Assembly (NCBI GenBank): GCA_025331565.1
Contig: JAFREQ010000037.1
Coordinates: 1,860,001 to 1,924,000 of the forward strand
Direction: 5' to 3'
DNA: 64,000 nt
Origin: Holacanthus passer
Lineage: Eukaryota > Chordata > Actinopteri > Pomacanthidae
The translations under genes were made by a program, and so were the position numbers. Shown one piece after another: positions 39,736 to 53,850 of this stretch; position 1 is the first letter of the stretch, and every line of letters begins with the position of its first letter. The notes under the pieces are model-generated. The model did not search any database, was not told where the DNA came from, and worked only from the letters and a program-made list of their open reading frames with translations.

Positions 39736-42700
39736 CTGTGAGAAGGAAGGAACAGACAGTGAGGTTAGTCACAGAGTAGGAATATCTTCAGATCAGTTTA
39801 ATGGTGTATGTCAGCTTAACAGAACACCTTCGAAGATAGTTTTACCTACAGGTCAAGGTTGAATCTTTTGGTTGGTGTCTCAGACTCAGGAGCGCCGGGT
39901 CTCTTAGTGCTTTGTGAGCTCAAACTGAGCTCTTACTGAGCGAGACACCTGCTGAGGACTCTTCAGAACAGGTGCCTTTAGTCCCTGGAGTTGGTTCCTC
40001 ATTTGACTTTGGACTTCTTCTGTGAAGTTTCTGATTGGGGTGAATGACATCTCTTTGTGGTCTGTGGAATCTTGGAGGATGTAACATGTTTACTGAGTGT
40101 GGACGCTTAGATAGAAACAAGGGAAAACAGCCAAATGTTTCATGCATACTAAAACAGAGGTATACATTTTTTTTCAGGGGGTTGTGTGATTATTTCTTGG
40201 TCGGCCATAGTAACTTTCTGGAGTCTTGTCATCACTGTGAGGTTTGCAGGCATTCAGTGGAGACTCCAGGAAGTGACTGCGATTGGCCAAGAAAAAGTCC
40301 AGCACGTAAACACCCACAAACTACAACTGTCATTTTTGCACTTGGGTTTTTGTACAGATGAAACAAATGAGATATAAGCAGCTGGCTGTATCTTTATATT
40401 TACTGTATAGATATCAGAAACAATTTAAACTAATATATTTTCTCATTAACAAAGCATGGATTGGTTTGACATACCTTGTCAGCTTTGAACTTCTTAGCTG
40501 GCATCTTAGAGTCAGACCAGCTGTTTCTCTTTGTTTCTGGTTGGCCTGCGCTGACAGCTGGTGTCTGAATGGGCTTTAGCTTTGGACTGAAAGCCCTTTT
40601 CTGTTCACCATTAGGCATCTTCCAGCCTTGATTTTCACTCCTCACATATGTGGCTGATACGACGAAAGCAAACATGCAGCATAAGAACAAAAAGCAGAAA
40701 TGAATTTTTAAAAAAGGGTAACTACTAGAAATGATCTGTATTCACTTAGTGCCTATTGCTTCAGAAAACTCCATGCCATAATTAAAATATAACCATAAAA
40801 CCACGTGTCCTTACTTGTCATTGTCCTTCATGGGTCCAGTGAAGGACTGTTTATTCACATGGACCAGGGAAATGTGCATATTTCTTTCCGGATTTCCCAG
40901 CAGGAGTCTGATTTTAGATTCCATGGGGCCAACCCTGACGAAGTGAACAAAACACAATTTTCTGAAAGAGGAACGCACGACAGTAGGTGGAAATAAAATA
41001 TTAAAACTGTTTTCTCCCTCAAAGAGAACTGCAGGCATTAATAAGAAGTCTTCTCACCCAAAGATATAAGATTGTCTACAAAAGTGTCTACATTCGTTCT
41101 GGTTTTTACTTAAACTTGGCTTCTCATTTTCTTTGCTCTGTGTACTTACCATTCAACATGCTGCTTCTCTGTAGCTGAAGACGCTCACAGCACAATGTGA
41201 TGCCTTGACACATGAGAGACAGAACAATGACACAGCATTGCACCCTTGTATACAGACTGGAATCTTACGACATTAATCATGTTTCCTCTTTTACCAATAG
41301 TCATAGTTGTAGTAGTATTTTAAGGAGGCCGAGCTCATGAGTAACATCACTAAACAAAGATGGATGCTAGTCTCCAGTCTTATTTCATCAGGCACATTAG
41401 CAAGTCTTATTTTCATCAGACAAAACCTATGTTGACTGTTTTAAAATGTAAGCGACCCCTGTAATGAATTTGCATTTGTGTATTTAATGTTAAATCTCAA
41501 CAGCACAATTTTAAACATCGACATCAGAAGCTGTACAAAACTGCTCATTATCTCGAGCACTTCCTCCTCAAGCTGATAACTACATCATTAACCATATCAA
41601 GGATACTGTCTGATCTGAGCTTCCTACTGCTAAATAATTGTGTAATCCAAGATGAAAAAAGATCATGAAGAGTTTAAGTCCAAATTCATCTAAATAAAAA
41701 AGTGAGATCAGAACACACGACAGATTTATTAAAACAGGACAGTATACTAAACGCAATAGAAGCATATGAAGAGCACAATAAAACAATCAGCATTCAACTA
41801 TTAAATTTAGGTAAGAATTTAATGCAATACTGCATGTTGAGGGTTTAGAGGTCCAACAAAAAAATCTGTAAATTCACAAGAAAAATATATTTTCATCAGG
41901 AAAACAGAGGTTTATGTTTAAAATATCAAAATGACTAACGACAAATGCCCATATATTAGAAAATGGTGTGTATGTGAATGTATTTTGTATATGGCAATCC
42001 ATATTTTCATCTTTGGGCAGCTTAATACATACATGTACTTCCCAAAAAAGTCTGGTGCTTCAAACCGCTTGGACCAGTTCACTTCTTTCTGCCCAGTTTC
42101 CTCAGTGACGGCATGGCCTGTAAATGAGGAAGAGAAGTTTGTTGAGTGTGAGTGAAATAAAGTCCCAGCTTTGTTTGCTTTGCTTTGTCAGAAAAGAATC
42201 CTTGAGGTATTCTTGAAGTTTGACATGGTTTGGATCAATTGTGGCAACAGCCCAGTAATTGAAGTTGGAATGTCTGTTTGACAGATTGTGATAAATCAAC
42301 TTTGCCAGGGTACAGTTAATTGGCCTACAATGCAGGTAGCACTGTGAGCATTTGGTGGATATCAGCTGAGTGACTAAATACCCTGTTGGATCTCCTCCGT
42401 TGTGATGGCGAAGGTGGAGGGAGACACATTGTAGCTGGTATTCTGTGGTGATGATTAATCCAGCGGTCATCTGGATTAACATGGAAATGCAGTTTACCTG
42501 TGCAAATGTGACAATTAACTGACTTACGCGACTCTATATTCATAGAATAAAATCCTCATTAAAAAGGAAGGTAGAAGTAGCAGTGCTCTACTATCCTCAA
42601 GTGAACTTGGACTGGCCACTCCCTGAAACAAAACACAAGGTTTTCACAATAGCTGATCCTCATTTTTTGCAAAGCATTCACAAGCAGCTACAATTTCAGA

Positions 42701-42958
42701 GTGGAAGATAACATCTCAGTGCTGATATCAATGTACATACATGACTCTGGCTACAGTGGATCTCAGTGTCAAGTGACTTTTAGGAAACCCAGTTCAGTGT
42801 TTGAACTGGGACAACTCACCACATGGAGTAGAACTTGAGGAATTTGATCCCCAGGGTGGACGCTGTAGCGTTTGGGTTCACCTGAGAAATTTGTGCTGCC
42901 AGTATGGCCTATGATACACCGCCCAAGAGGCCCAGCGTGTTGGAGCAAATGTTACATC
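39646..42958 (-). pseudogene. Unidentified minus-strand exon cluster, possibly a broken gene
   Basis: Five or six segments have good acceptor and donor signals on the minus strand: 42820-42958, 42382-42497, 42033-42117, 40815-40961, 40475-40653 and 39646-39735. Several read like protein, for example VNWSKRFEAPDFFGK, GPMESKIRLLLGNPERNMH, KMPAKKFKADK and PPTVELSDLPPGPTEPVTVV. A block at about 39,950-40,115 reads KRCHSPQSETSQKKSKVK before a stop. However, the phases of neighbouring segments do not join (for example 40815-40961 leaves two bases while 40653 needs one), and 42820-42958 has stops in two frames and an early stop in the third. I do not recognise the family. It could be a real gene with some borders misjudged, or a decaying one. 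Confidence 0.3.
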
Positions 42959-43094
42959 CTGAAAGGAAATAAGAGAATCAGCAGAAAAACGATTAAGATC
43001 TCCAGTTCACAGTGTGACCCAATGTTAACAATGTCCTGCTCTAATTTGCTTTAGCCCTCTACCAGTTGAGTTTTTAATTAAATGTTTTAATATT

Positions 43095-43551
43095 CTCCCT
43101 GGTCACATTATTAGATACACCTACACAATCTAATGTAATCCAGTGCAAAAGCTCTGCCACATATTTGACCTTTATGAAGCTTATAATGGTGATTTTTATT
43201 AACTTTAATAACTTTCCAAGAGGTGTTATTTCAACTATATGTTTTTTTTTTTTTTATTGAGATTGTAGTTAGTGGTGGCATTGTACTGGACTGCATTGCA
43301 CTGGAATGTGTTCCGAATATTCTTTCCCTCTCATGTTTGTAAATGGGGTGGACAAAACATTAGAAATACTTCCAAACACACAGTATGATGTAGTACAGTG
43401 TAACATCATTGCACACTGCAATCTCAATAACAAACGCATAGTTAAATTAATAACTCAAAACTGAATATTATTATCTTTATAAAGGTGGAATTTATGTCAG
43501 GATTAGATTGCATTAGATTTTGAAGGTGTACCTTATAAAGTGACCACTGAG
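43095..43551. mobile_element. Second, longer and older member of the same MITE family
   Basis: The left end CTCCCTGGTCACATTATTAG and the right end TTATAAAGTGACCACTGAG are imperfect inverted repeats of the same consensus as the element at 19620. The inner bases (AGATACACCTA and AAGGTGTACC) extend the inverted repeat. The interior contains a poly(T) tract and no gene. Divergence between the ends suggests an older insertion. Confidence 0.6.
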
Positions 43552-44067
43552 TCTATGTCTATGTAATATAATATATATTATATGTATAATTTTGGCTTTA
43601 CTTGCTGCCTACTATTATTGCTACAATTTCAATTGCTCAAAAATGATGTAAAACTGGAGAAAAATGAATATAAACACGTGATAAATCATATTAGATAATA
43701 ATACACATCCATGGCTCTGTCTTAAAATGATATACACCTTTTGCAAAGGAGGACTGCAAGACACCCAAGAGACGCCCTTAGCTCCTTGGATGAGTGATCA
43801 GTTTCATTTTAACTTGGAGACAGTGGGGCACATTCTGCCTTCGCATTGATGATACAGATGACTCTGCATAGACATCTGAATAAGTGTCACTTTCGACATT
43901 GTTCTGAGGCAAGTGCCTGATATACTGCTATGTAAACCAGTGTGTGGTTTATTTCTGCATAGTGGTTGGGCTGTGGTTGCCTGGTATCAAATGTAGACAA
44001 GACAAACAAAATGTCCATGTCAACACGAGACACTGAAACATGAGTCATGGTAAAGAAAGAAAGAACA

Positions 44068-44330
44068 TTGGCTGTGTCCGAAATCACTTCCCTCTACACT
44101 CTAAGTGTGCACTTAAACACTCAATACTTAACGATCATGTAAAGTGACAGGTTCGTCCACCTGCTCACAGTCTCTTGAGTGACTAGCAAGCTTAACTAGT
44201 TTGTGTGCGTTTCACTCACGTTTGGCTTAATGGCTTCCAAAGCCAGCCTGAAGGTTTAAATGTTAGGCACTAGACAGAGGCTCTCTTCTGTAACTCTGCA
44301 CTGCTACAAAAAAAATAAGAAAAAGGGGAA
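44068..44330 (+). repeat. Probable DNA-transposon-derived repeat
   Basis: Starts GGCTGTGTCCGAAATCACTT and continues with GTGCACTTAAACACTCAATA, a phrase typical of short hAT-like repeats in teleosts. The other terminus could not be placed. Confidence 0.4.
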
Positions 44331-45839
44331 TATAGAAAGTCACGGCAAAAAACGTGAACCACAAATACACAAACTGGTTCACAGCCATACATTCCAAAAA
44401 CATTCCTGATGAGTACAGCTGTCAGGTACTAATACGGCAGGATTTCCGAACAGTTGTGTTCTTTAATCTGATTCTTACTAATGAGACTCCTGATGCAGCG
44501 TTTATCTATGTTCTTCTACAACCATTCATTGGAAAGATCCAGATTGAGGAATGTTCCTCTGTGCCACCCTGCAAAGTCAATATAGAAAATAACAGGAGAA
44601 TAAAAACCATGATTAAGACACGTGCAAACAAAGCTTTATGAAGGCCTGCTGCAGACAGTAGAGTTGTTACTTTTTCTCTAGTCAAATTACACTTGTATCT
44701 TCAGTGGCCTACAGAAAACAATATGGTCAATCACTTGCACTTTGGAGAAAAATGTCCTTTGACTTGTATGATGAATATAGTCTGATATACAATGAACCGA
44801 TGCTGTGTGTCCCTTGAATAATAAAGTCTCACTTGTATGAGTGAATTGTCATGTGAAACTCAAAATTCTTGCATAATGTTGCTTTAAATGAGGTATAAGG
44901 CCATAGAGTGTAGTGTTTTCTACTGCTTTGATCAGTTTATTAATTTCTAAGTTTTTCTTTTATCACTATGTATGATTGTGTAAGCAAACTAAAGTGTCAA
45001 TCATACATGTTTAAATACATTTATTGTAGGTGTCACATCTGTCTCAGTTCATTTTAAAGGCCAAAGAGAGAGAGTTGTGGATTTTATCTGGCAAACTCAA
45101 TAGGTTATTTCATAGAAACATTGCATTGACTAAAACATTACTACAGGTCCAAAGAAGAAATGTGGTCCATCAGTAAGGTGGACAGATGAGCCAAATATTC
45201 ACTCAACTGAGGCTACATGTAAATAAATCCCAGACACAAGATACAGAGAAACATCAACCTATGTCCAGAATCCAAGTAATTTGATTTACATTCAATGCAA
45301 CTGCTTTGAAATTGATGAAATTGGACTTGGAAAGCTTCTTTTCTTCTTATCTCAAGAGAAGAACCTTTTGTTTTCTCAATATAATTAAGCCGTTATGAGA
45401 TAATTAAGCCCCTACGGATGGTACGGAAGCCAAGATTGTCTTCCATACTAGTTATCATCTGTCTTTATGGTAAACATAGCAGTTCAGCTAAATAGACAGA
45501 GTAATGCAGCTCTATTAGAAACCCCTAAAACAATGATTTTACCCAAACCAACTCTAAACTGTAGCTACACTTAAAAATATAGATATGTACTACATGACAG
45601 CGCAACAGTCCCACTGGCATTTCACAAAACAAAAGATTTAACACAACATTTCAAATATCAAAATGCCAAAATATATAAATCCCATTCCTATTTACTGACT
45701 GGATGTATATCATACACTCCCAGATTAGGAGAAATCATTGATGATCATAAACATTGATGCATCAGTATTAACAATTTAATCATACAATATAATCAGCTAC
45801 AGGGGCCTTTTCTTGCAGAAAGAGTATTTTGAATTCCAC

Positions 45840-45875
45840 TGGTAAAAAAAAATTTTTTTTTTTTTTTTTTTACCA
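45840..45875. repeat. A-tract/T-tract inverted repeat
   Basis: GGTAAAAAAAAA is followed directly by a run of about 20 T and ACC, so the arms can pair as a hairpin. Confidence 0.8.
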
Positions 45876-46199
45876 AGTTCTACAGGAGGCAATGTGCAAG
45901 AATGCTTTGCACATGTGACGTTTCAGGTTTATAGTTCACTCTCAAACTGAACTAAATGATGGAGTGACAGATGTCCTGACCTCACATTGTTGTTGAGTTT
46001 TCTGGGGTTTTTTTTAAATTTCATGTTTATTTTTTCTTGTGCATTTGTTTTCTGTAAGACTGTTTTTTATTTTTGCACTGCAGGGCCACCATACCGAGCC
46101 CAAACAGCGTCTTAATATCATTTGATTAGTGTAAAATGTGTGTGTGCTTGAATGCAACTCTGAGCCTTATTATCTTTTATTGCTAATAAATGAAACATT

Positions 46200-46399
46200 T
46201 TTATACCTTAATGCTGCAATTCTTTCCAGATCTGAATAACAAACACCCTGCAACTTGGTTCTGTAAACGATGAGCGACAGCGAAATTTCCAGGCAGCCTT
46301 CACTTCTCCAGGGAGCATTGAACGCACCATCCGGAGGAATGAATTGACGGTAGAGAAGGACGCTGAAAACAAACATGGACATCGATGGAAAATAGCCCA
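46200..46399 (+). promoter_or_regulatory. agbl5: Probable agbl5 first (untranslated) exon and promoter region
   Basis: The first coding exon has a clear acceptor (ttcttgacag, ending 47990) 72 bases before the ATG, so at least one untranslated exon must lie upstream. The best donor I see is at 46400 (CCCA, then gtaaga), ending a somewhat more GC-rich stretch. The transcription start is not visible; I see no TATA box. This is an inference from the splice signals only. Confidence 0.4.
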
Positions 46400-47990
46400 G
46401 TAAGACTAAAAATGCATTGTCTCACGTAAAAGCATTGGTACAGCTAAAATGTTTCGACAATGCAACAAAGAAAAAACGCTAAAATATTCGCTATGACAGA
46501 CTCCTTTCGAGCAACGACTGCTAGTGTGTTAGCTAAGTTAGCCTCAGTAGCTTGGTAACGTATGCTAGCGTTATTAGCTGTGTGTAACATTAACGGTTGA
46601 CCGCTAAGACTAGCATAGTAGTAAATATTAGCAAGGATGTGTGTTAATCTAAATGAAAGCATCTTGTGAGCCGACTGTAAATCTATCAGTTGCTACTTGA
46701 CTCCCCCTGATCTCTCGGTCAGCTGTTGTTATTGCTCTGATACTGACATCAAACAGCAGCCATTGTTTTATGTCACAGGACAGAGGTGCAGTCATGTTGT
46801 TGTAAGTGATGAGCAAGCAGCCGTGCAACAGTTTATCTGCACCGTTGTTACAATAGAGGAATCAAGCTAGCTGGGTTGTAACTAGAAGATATTGTATATA
46901 TAGTTTGGCCGTGGTTGCATTTCCTGTAACGGCCTCTGGTTGTCGCTGTTATGTGTTGACGTTCATCTAAGCACGTCTTCATCTAAAAGACACTTCTAAT
47001 CAAATCTTGACTAGTAAGATTGAAGTGACTTTTTTGCCCTTACTTTATATATGGAGCCTCCAATTAAAGATGTCTGCGAATCAGTTTTGACAATCTGAAG
47101 TGGGAAATCCAGATGCTTTCATTGTTATACATAAGTCATAATTTCAATTAAAGATATATTTAATTTCTTAATTAGTATTAAGGGATAACATGGATAGCTA
47201 AGACAAAGACATTAATACCACATTTAAGATATTACTTGACATAGATCTGACATTATGGCAAGTAGACATGAAATTTTTACTAATCACAGTCCCTTTTAAG
47301 ATATTTACTCTATGGCAAATTTTGCAGTATCCTCTTCATGCCATTCAGTAACATGCATGTGGTTTGTGTGTCACAGAAAGAAACAGTGACCAAATGAATG
47401 ATGACACCTGTTTGGAGAGCACTTAAACAAACAGGGAATTTGTTGTTTGGTGAAGTTGTCCATTTTTATATAGAAAAAGTACTTTTGGTATATAGTACAG
47501 TGCATAATGGTGTAAATGATGGATAGGGTTAAGCAAATGTCCTGAATCCAGAAAATCAGAAAATGTACATTGTACCTTGTTTCTTTTTTAAATTTTATGT
47601 AGTACTTTGGTTGTCAGGTACTCTGCGTGCGTAGTAGGCCATTGCTGAGACAGGCATATAGTTTTTATCTCTTTACAAACATATCAGCTTGCGTTGAACT
47701 GCATGTGTTTCAACTGCAGCTATGGACCAAGAAGGAGTTTAGAAATTTGATTATGATTCTTTGGTTAGCTGAGAAATGTCTTTTCAAGTAGCCCATAATA
47801 CTATCGCTATGCCACTGTGTCACTGCAATACATGGCTGCACCGTGTAAAACTGAGGGGCTGTGTGGGTTTGTTGGAGCCACATATCACTGTAGTTTATTT
47901 CATTTGACGTTCCACCAGAAGCAAACCCATTTCTTCCTTTGTATCTTCTCTTGGTGTAAATATAACGGTCTTTGTCTGATTTCTTGACAG
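46400..47990 (+). other. agbl5 intron 1 (5' UTR intron)
   Basis: AT-rich, no coding signal. Near 46500-46640 there are GCTAGC/GCTAA-type words of the kind common near teleost promoters, and a GGTAAC word at 46553 that could be half of an RFX (X-box) site. That would suit a ciliary gene, but a single half-site is weak evidence. Confidence 0.4.
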
Positions 47991-48062
47991 GCTGTCCATG
48001 TCAGACTTCTGACTGGCACTTCACAAAGATCCTGAGGGGAGAAAAGGCTAGCGTTCCGAATC

Positions 48063-51000
48063 ATGGAGGCTCGCTTTGGTAATATTGTGTTCAGCTCCAA
48101 GTTTGACTCAGGGAACCTGGCACGTGTGGAGAAGTGCAGCTCCAGTTCTCCTACCCATGCAGCTCCCAGTGGGAGTGGCCCCTCAGGGCCCAACCTTACC
48201 CCTGACTATGAGTTCAACGTGTGGACGCAACCAGACTGTGGTGGCACAGAACATGAGAATGGAAACAGGTAAAAAATTTGTGATTTTGTGCAATGTAATT
48301 TTATGTTATTCACATGAGAGGACAAAGAACAATGCTTCTTTGTAGATAAATGTGTTTGCTTGCTGCACACAGCCCTCACACTAAGTTACATCAGAGCATC
48401 CCAAATCATGTTTTTGTGTTTCAGATCATGGTTTTACTTCAGTGTGCGGGGTGCAGCACCTGGAAAGGTACTGAAGATCAATGTGATGAACATGAACAAC
48501 CAGAGGAAGCTCTACAGCCAGGGCATGGCTCCTCTCGTACGCACTTTACCTGGCAAGATCCGGTGGGAAAGGGTCCGGGACAGACCCACATCTGAGGTAT
48601 ATGCACATACTCTGAGGCTGTCAGGGAGAGGATGTGGGCATCAGGAGCCAGTGAGGCAGAGTGCTGTCAGTCTGGCTTCCTGGCAGCTCTTAATATCTTT
48701 CTAATAATATGTCTTGTCTCCTTCCAGATTGTAGATAACCAGTTCATCCTCTCATTCACTCACCGGCTGTTGGAGGTGCGAGGGGCGACCACCTACTTCT
48801 CCTTCTGCTACCCATTTTCTTACACTGAGTGCCAGGAGATGCTGCAGCAATTTGACAAGAGCTACCCCAATGCTGCTCAGCTCAGTCCAAGCAGGTAAAA
48901 CACAGCAAGCCTGAAATACACAAAATTCGTTCTTTTTTAAAAAAAAAACTATTTTTTTCTTAGTGAAAATATCTTAATTTTTTGTTTAATGCGTGCAAAA
49001 TCGAATCTTCCACTAATCTCCGTCCTCGACTGCTCTCACTGTCAGTGCACCAGGCAGTGTGTATTACCACAGGGAGCTGCTGTGCAACTCTCTAGATGGC
49101 AACAGGGTGGACCTGCTCACTGTGACCAACTGCAGCGGGATGCAAGAGGAGAGAGAACCCCGTCTGCCAAAGCTGTTTCCTGACACCAACACCCCAAGAG
49201 CACACCGCTTCCCTGGCAAAAGGGTATCACTCAGTCACACATAAACTCACAACCAGTATTGTCTTTCGTAATGTGAAACCTTTAATGGCTTTTAATGACA
49301 ACACTTAAGGCTGAGACTAATGTGGAATCACTGTCCAAACATTGAAGCTGACCCTTGTGTGTCTGTCTATGTTTGCAGGTGTTTTTTCTCAGCAGTCGAG
49401 TGCACCCCGGGGAGACTCCCTCATCGTTTGTGTTTAATGGTTTCCTCAACTTTATACTAAGAAGAGATGACCCTCGTGCTCATGCACTTCGAAACATGTT
49501 TGTGTTCAAACTCATTCCCATGCTCAACCCAGATGGGGTTATTCGTGGGCACTACAGGTAAGAACTGTGCTAGCTATATAAAGAAATAATAACTGTAGCA
49601 ACACTACAACACTATATGCAAAACCGTTACATGCCACCACAAAGTGTGTAGAGTCAATGCAAAACAAAATGTAATCAATAAGCGTATGTGTCGAGTGATG
49701 AGAGTTTGTTTTGAAGTAGGCCTAGTAATCCGCCAATGATGGCTGACCTCAATTATTTTATTCACCAACATAGATTTTTACTCACATTTGGCAAGTAGCA
49801 GGTGCTAATTTTGAACCATGCTTACATGTAAAAAGTGGATTAGAAACCTGGTTAACTATTTACATTGCTAAAAAAGAATCAGTCTTTCAGGAGAAATCTA
49901 GCTGGAGAAATCAGGTCTCTCTCTGCCCATACTCCAACTATAGAAACTAGTGTTTTTGTATACATGGCATTGAAGGAACCAGAGTACTACAGAAAGCCAA
50001 CTGTAACCCAGTTACTCAAGTGCATGTCAACGTACTGATGGCCGGGCAGAGGTTAGAAGAGCCAGGTCGGGTGTCACATGTCGACCCTTTCAGCAGATGC
50101 AGGTTAAACCTGCGTCACAGGTTATACCTGCATCTCAGACAGTGATGTATTGGGGGTATCAATAACAGTGACACTACTTCATCAGTGTGTCAGGGTATAC
50201 TGCTTCTTCGTTTGATAATCAGAAATATGTAATGATGTGTATCTGCATCTTTTCTTTATCTTAAAAAACATTATGTAGAGCAACTGTGGGAAAATACCCC
50301 TTAAATTATTCTAAATGCAGCGCAATGTGTTACTGATTTCCAAGCCCTGGTACAGTGCAGTGCTTCTGCTTTGTTTTGTCGACAATGTTAATGTTACTGT
50401 TTTCACAATAGTAACCCATCTCTTTTTTGCAGGACTGATTCCAGGGGTGTGAACTTGAACAGACAATACCTAAACCCCAGCCCTGAGCTGCACCCTTCCA
50501 TCTATGCAGCCAAAACACTGTTGCTCTACCACCACATACACAACCGCCTGCACAATCCACAGTCCAGCACCTACTGTAACAGCTCCCCACACTCACAGAC
50601 CACTCCCCTTAACATCAAACCTGCAAATCTGCATCAATCCACCGCCTTCACTGCCCTTGAAGTCAGCTTGAACCAACGAAATGCAGAGAAGGACGGGAAC
50701 CCTGCGCTGCCAGAAGTTCCTATGGTAACAGAGGAAAACAACTGGGTCAGCACAGAGTTGGGGAAGGAGGACCAGAACAGCTCATCGAGCTCCTCAGAGA
50801 CTGTAGCTCCTGTTACTGTAGAGGTAACAGAACCACAGGAGGAAGAACAGGAAGCAGTTCCACCCCAGGAGGGAGGTGTGGCATATTATGTGGACTTACA
50901 TGGCCACGCCTCCAAACGGGGATGCTTCATGTACGGAAATAACCTTCCAGATGAGAGTCAGCAGGTGAAAATCTTTCAATTTACTCACCCACCCCTGGCA

Positions 51001-53816
51001 ATATTTTTGGAAAACTGTCAAATATGACTTTCAGTTATCATTGTTTTTTCAGCAACAAGTTTCTTTCATTCCTTGAAGAATAATAAAGTTGTTTTGAATC
51101 GTGTCCTTGACATATTTGTTTATCTCCGTATGGCAGCCACAGCAGATGGCGTACTAATACCTCTTGTTATATACATCTAAGCTCCTCTGTACTCTGCTCC
51201 CTCTGTCTGCAGGTAGAGAACATGCTGTATCCGAGGCTGATCGCTGTGAACTCGGCCCACTTTGATTTCCTGGGCTGTAATTTCTCAGAGAAAAACATGT
51301 ACGCACGAGACAAGAGAGACGGCCAGTCGAAAGAAGGCAGCGGGCGGGTGGCCATTCACAAGGCCATAGGGCTGCTTCACAGGTCAGGTTTTGATGGATT
51401 CACAAAGTTTCAGTGTAGTCCACTCAAATAGCTCACATGGCAACTTTTTTAAAATTCTAATTTGAACATATTTTTGGGGGGGAGAATGAAAAATAAGTCT
51501 TTCTGGAATTAAAAGAAATGTGATTTTCCTCCTGTTGATCAGATATCTTTCATGGTGCTTTTACTCCAGTTTAACTTTGTCAAAATGCCGTTTACATTGA
51601 AAAAAATGCAAAAATTGCTGTAGCAACAATTATTTGTGCTTTTAATGATTTTGATTTACTGAATGTAAGCTTGAAATGTATATATTTTTAACATGTTTCT
51701 GTTATCGGGTCCCTACCAGCTACACTTTGGAGTGCAACTACAACACAGGAAAAACCATGAACACCATCCCACCTGCTTGCCATGACAATGGACGGGCAAC
51801 CCCACCTCCACCTCCATCATTCCCTCCAAAATACACTCCAGAAATATTTGAACAGGTAGGAAAACAAGAGTGGTTTCTGTACAAGTATTCCTTCTCACTC
51901 CTCACAGGAATGCGATTCTTTGTTTAAGGATCACAGGTTTTTGGGCTTCGTGAAGGAACAACTTTTCAACACAGGTTTCCATGCTAGTATCTGTTGCACA
52001 CGTTTTTTACAATGTCATTGTTTTTATATTTGAAAAGATAAGTAGTAAACCAATTGATGTCGTGCGTCAGGTGGGGCGTGCTGTGGCTGTGTCAGCCCTG
52101 GACATGGCAGAGTGTAACCCTTGGCCACGGCTGGTGCTGTCTGAGCACAGCTGCCTGACGAACCTTCGAGCTTGGATCCTCAAGCATGTCCGCAACACCA
52201 AAGGCATGAACACACACATCCACGCTCAACCTCCAATAAGAATACACCACAATCGCAGCAAGGCGTCACCGCCAAAGAGCTTCAACAAGTGAGATTACAC
52301 ACATCTCTTTCTTCAACCCCCAAAAACTAAACATTTCAATTCCCTTAGTTTCTTTGTCTTATGTGACACTTGGATCATCATTTCTGCGTTTGTCTTGATT
52401 TTCCAAGCAGCTGTCTGTCCGGCTCAGCATCTGAGAACACCCTCAGTCGTGTTCGCTGCAACAGCCACAGCAGCAGCAGCCAGACACCCTCCCCGAAGAT
52501 GCACAGCTCCCCAAGCTTTACTTTTGGCTGCCCCCCACCCCGAACTCAGCACAACGGCACGCACGCCAGCGGACGTGGAGGCAACAAGACACTCGGACCA
52601 GTCAGGGGTAAGTTGATCTCTCAGCCATCTGCCTGTATTGCTGGCTGGCATTTTCTATCAGCTCTCCTTGGGTGTACCTCCTCTCTTTTCTCTTTCTCTC
52701 TAAATATCACACATTCTGTAGTTTCTCTCTTTCTTGCCACTGTCCTCTTTCTCTGCTGTTGGAGTTGTTATGAAAGACGAATGAATGGTTGATGTGTCTG
52801 TAAGGTAATGTAAATGGTAATGTAAAATTGGACCCAGGTTTGGGGTTAGCTTACTTTCAGAGACTTGAACAAATGGATCCATGTCCTGGATGGCCTGGAC
52901 TGTCAGCATGACCCCTGCATGACCTTAGCATGACCTCATCTGCTCCATGCTTTTCTCACCTCTGCAGATTAGTTTTACCCAGGCTGAAGATGAAACCACA
53001 TGAGCCCTGTTCCAAGGCACCAAAACCAAATTGATTATTTAGTAGAAAAATTTTACGCATTTATTCTTAACGCAAACTAATGTGATTTTGAATTCTGTCC
53101 TACAGATTCTGACTTAGATCTCGTCAGTGTTCTTAGTAAGAGCATCTGAACGTCTTGTTTGTCTTAGCACATGGCTCTTGTGAAGGGCAGCTTCAACAGA
53201 TGGCTGTTTTATGTTTTTGTGTGCACACAATCCCCGCATGTCTCTGAGCTGGTGTGTGTGCGTGTGTCTCCCTCTCTGTAGACCCAAAGCCTCAGGAGAA
53301 GAGACGCCCCCCCACCACCGCTCCATCCTCCGGTCTCCCAGCAACAGCCACACACCCTCCCGCCCCCCTCTCACCCCCTTCCTCCTCCTCCTCCTCGTCT
53401 TCCTCAGTGTGCGCGGCGGGCTCCTGTCCCCTCCCGGCCTCCGTCAGTATGACAGGTCTGTACTCCCTCCAGTCCCCCAGCCTCTCCACCTTGCTCCCCT
53501 CCCTGCAGGCTCTGCCCCGCCCCGGGCTCCTCTCCAAACTGAGCCCCTTGCTCCTTCAGGGCCTGCCGCCGGCCACCAACACTCCAGCTGGGCCCACCCA
53601 GGACTGAATGGAACCTAGCCTGTGAGAGCTTGGGCATAGGTGTGTGTGGGTGGGACTGAGTGAGTGTAAGCTCTTAAAGTTACTTGGAGTAACCAGACAA
53701 GCAGTGTTTTAAGTTATATCAATGAAAAAAAAATGTCTATGTCTGTATGTCTTTACAGAAATCTGCACCTGCCTGGCACTCCATGTAGGTCAAAACAAGT
53801 GCTAAACACTATTTGA

Positions 53817-53850
<34 letters not shown>

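Larger units (their letters stand above)
43552..46199. other. Intergenic DNA upstream of agbl5
   Basis: Contains the repeat at 44068. A 95-codon frame at 44354-44641 has an AATAAA about 180 bases downstream (44820-44825) but no recognised motif. The rest is AT-rich without gene signals. Confidence 0.4.

Noticed and set aside
44354..44641. 95-codon plus-strand frame followed by AATAAA at 44820
   Set aside because: It was considered as a small gene, but there is no family match, no promoter signal, and it adjoins a transposon-like repeat.
46170..46382. Minus-strand 70-codon frame over the agbl5 5' region
   Set aside because: It is antisense to the proposed first exon and has no protein character.
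50330..50596. Minus-strand 88-codon frame over an agbl5 exon
   Set aside because: It is a shadow of the real coding exon at 50433-50964.
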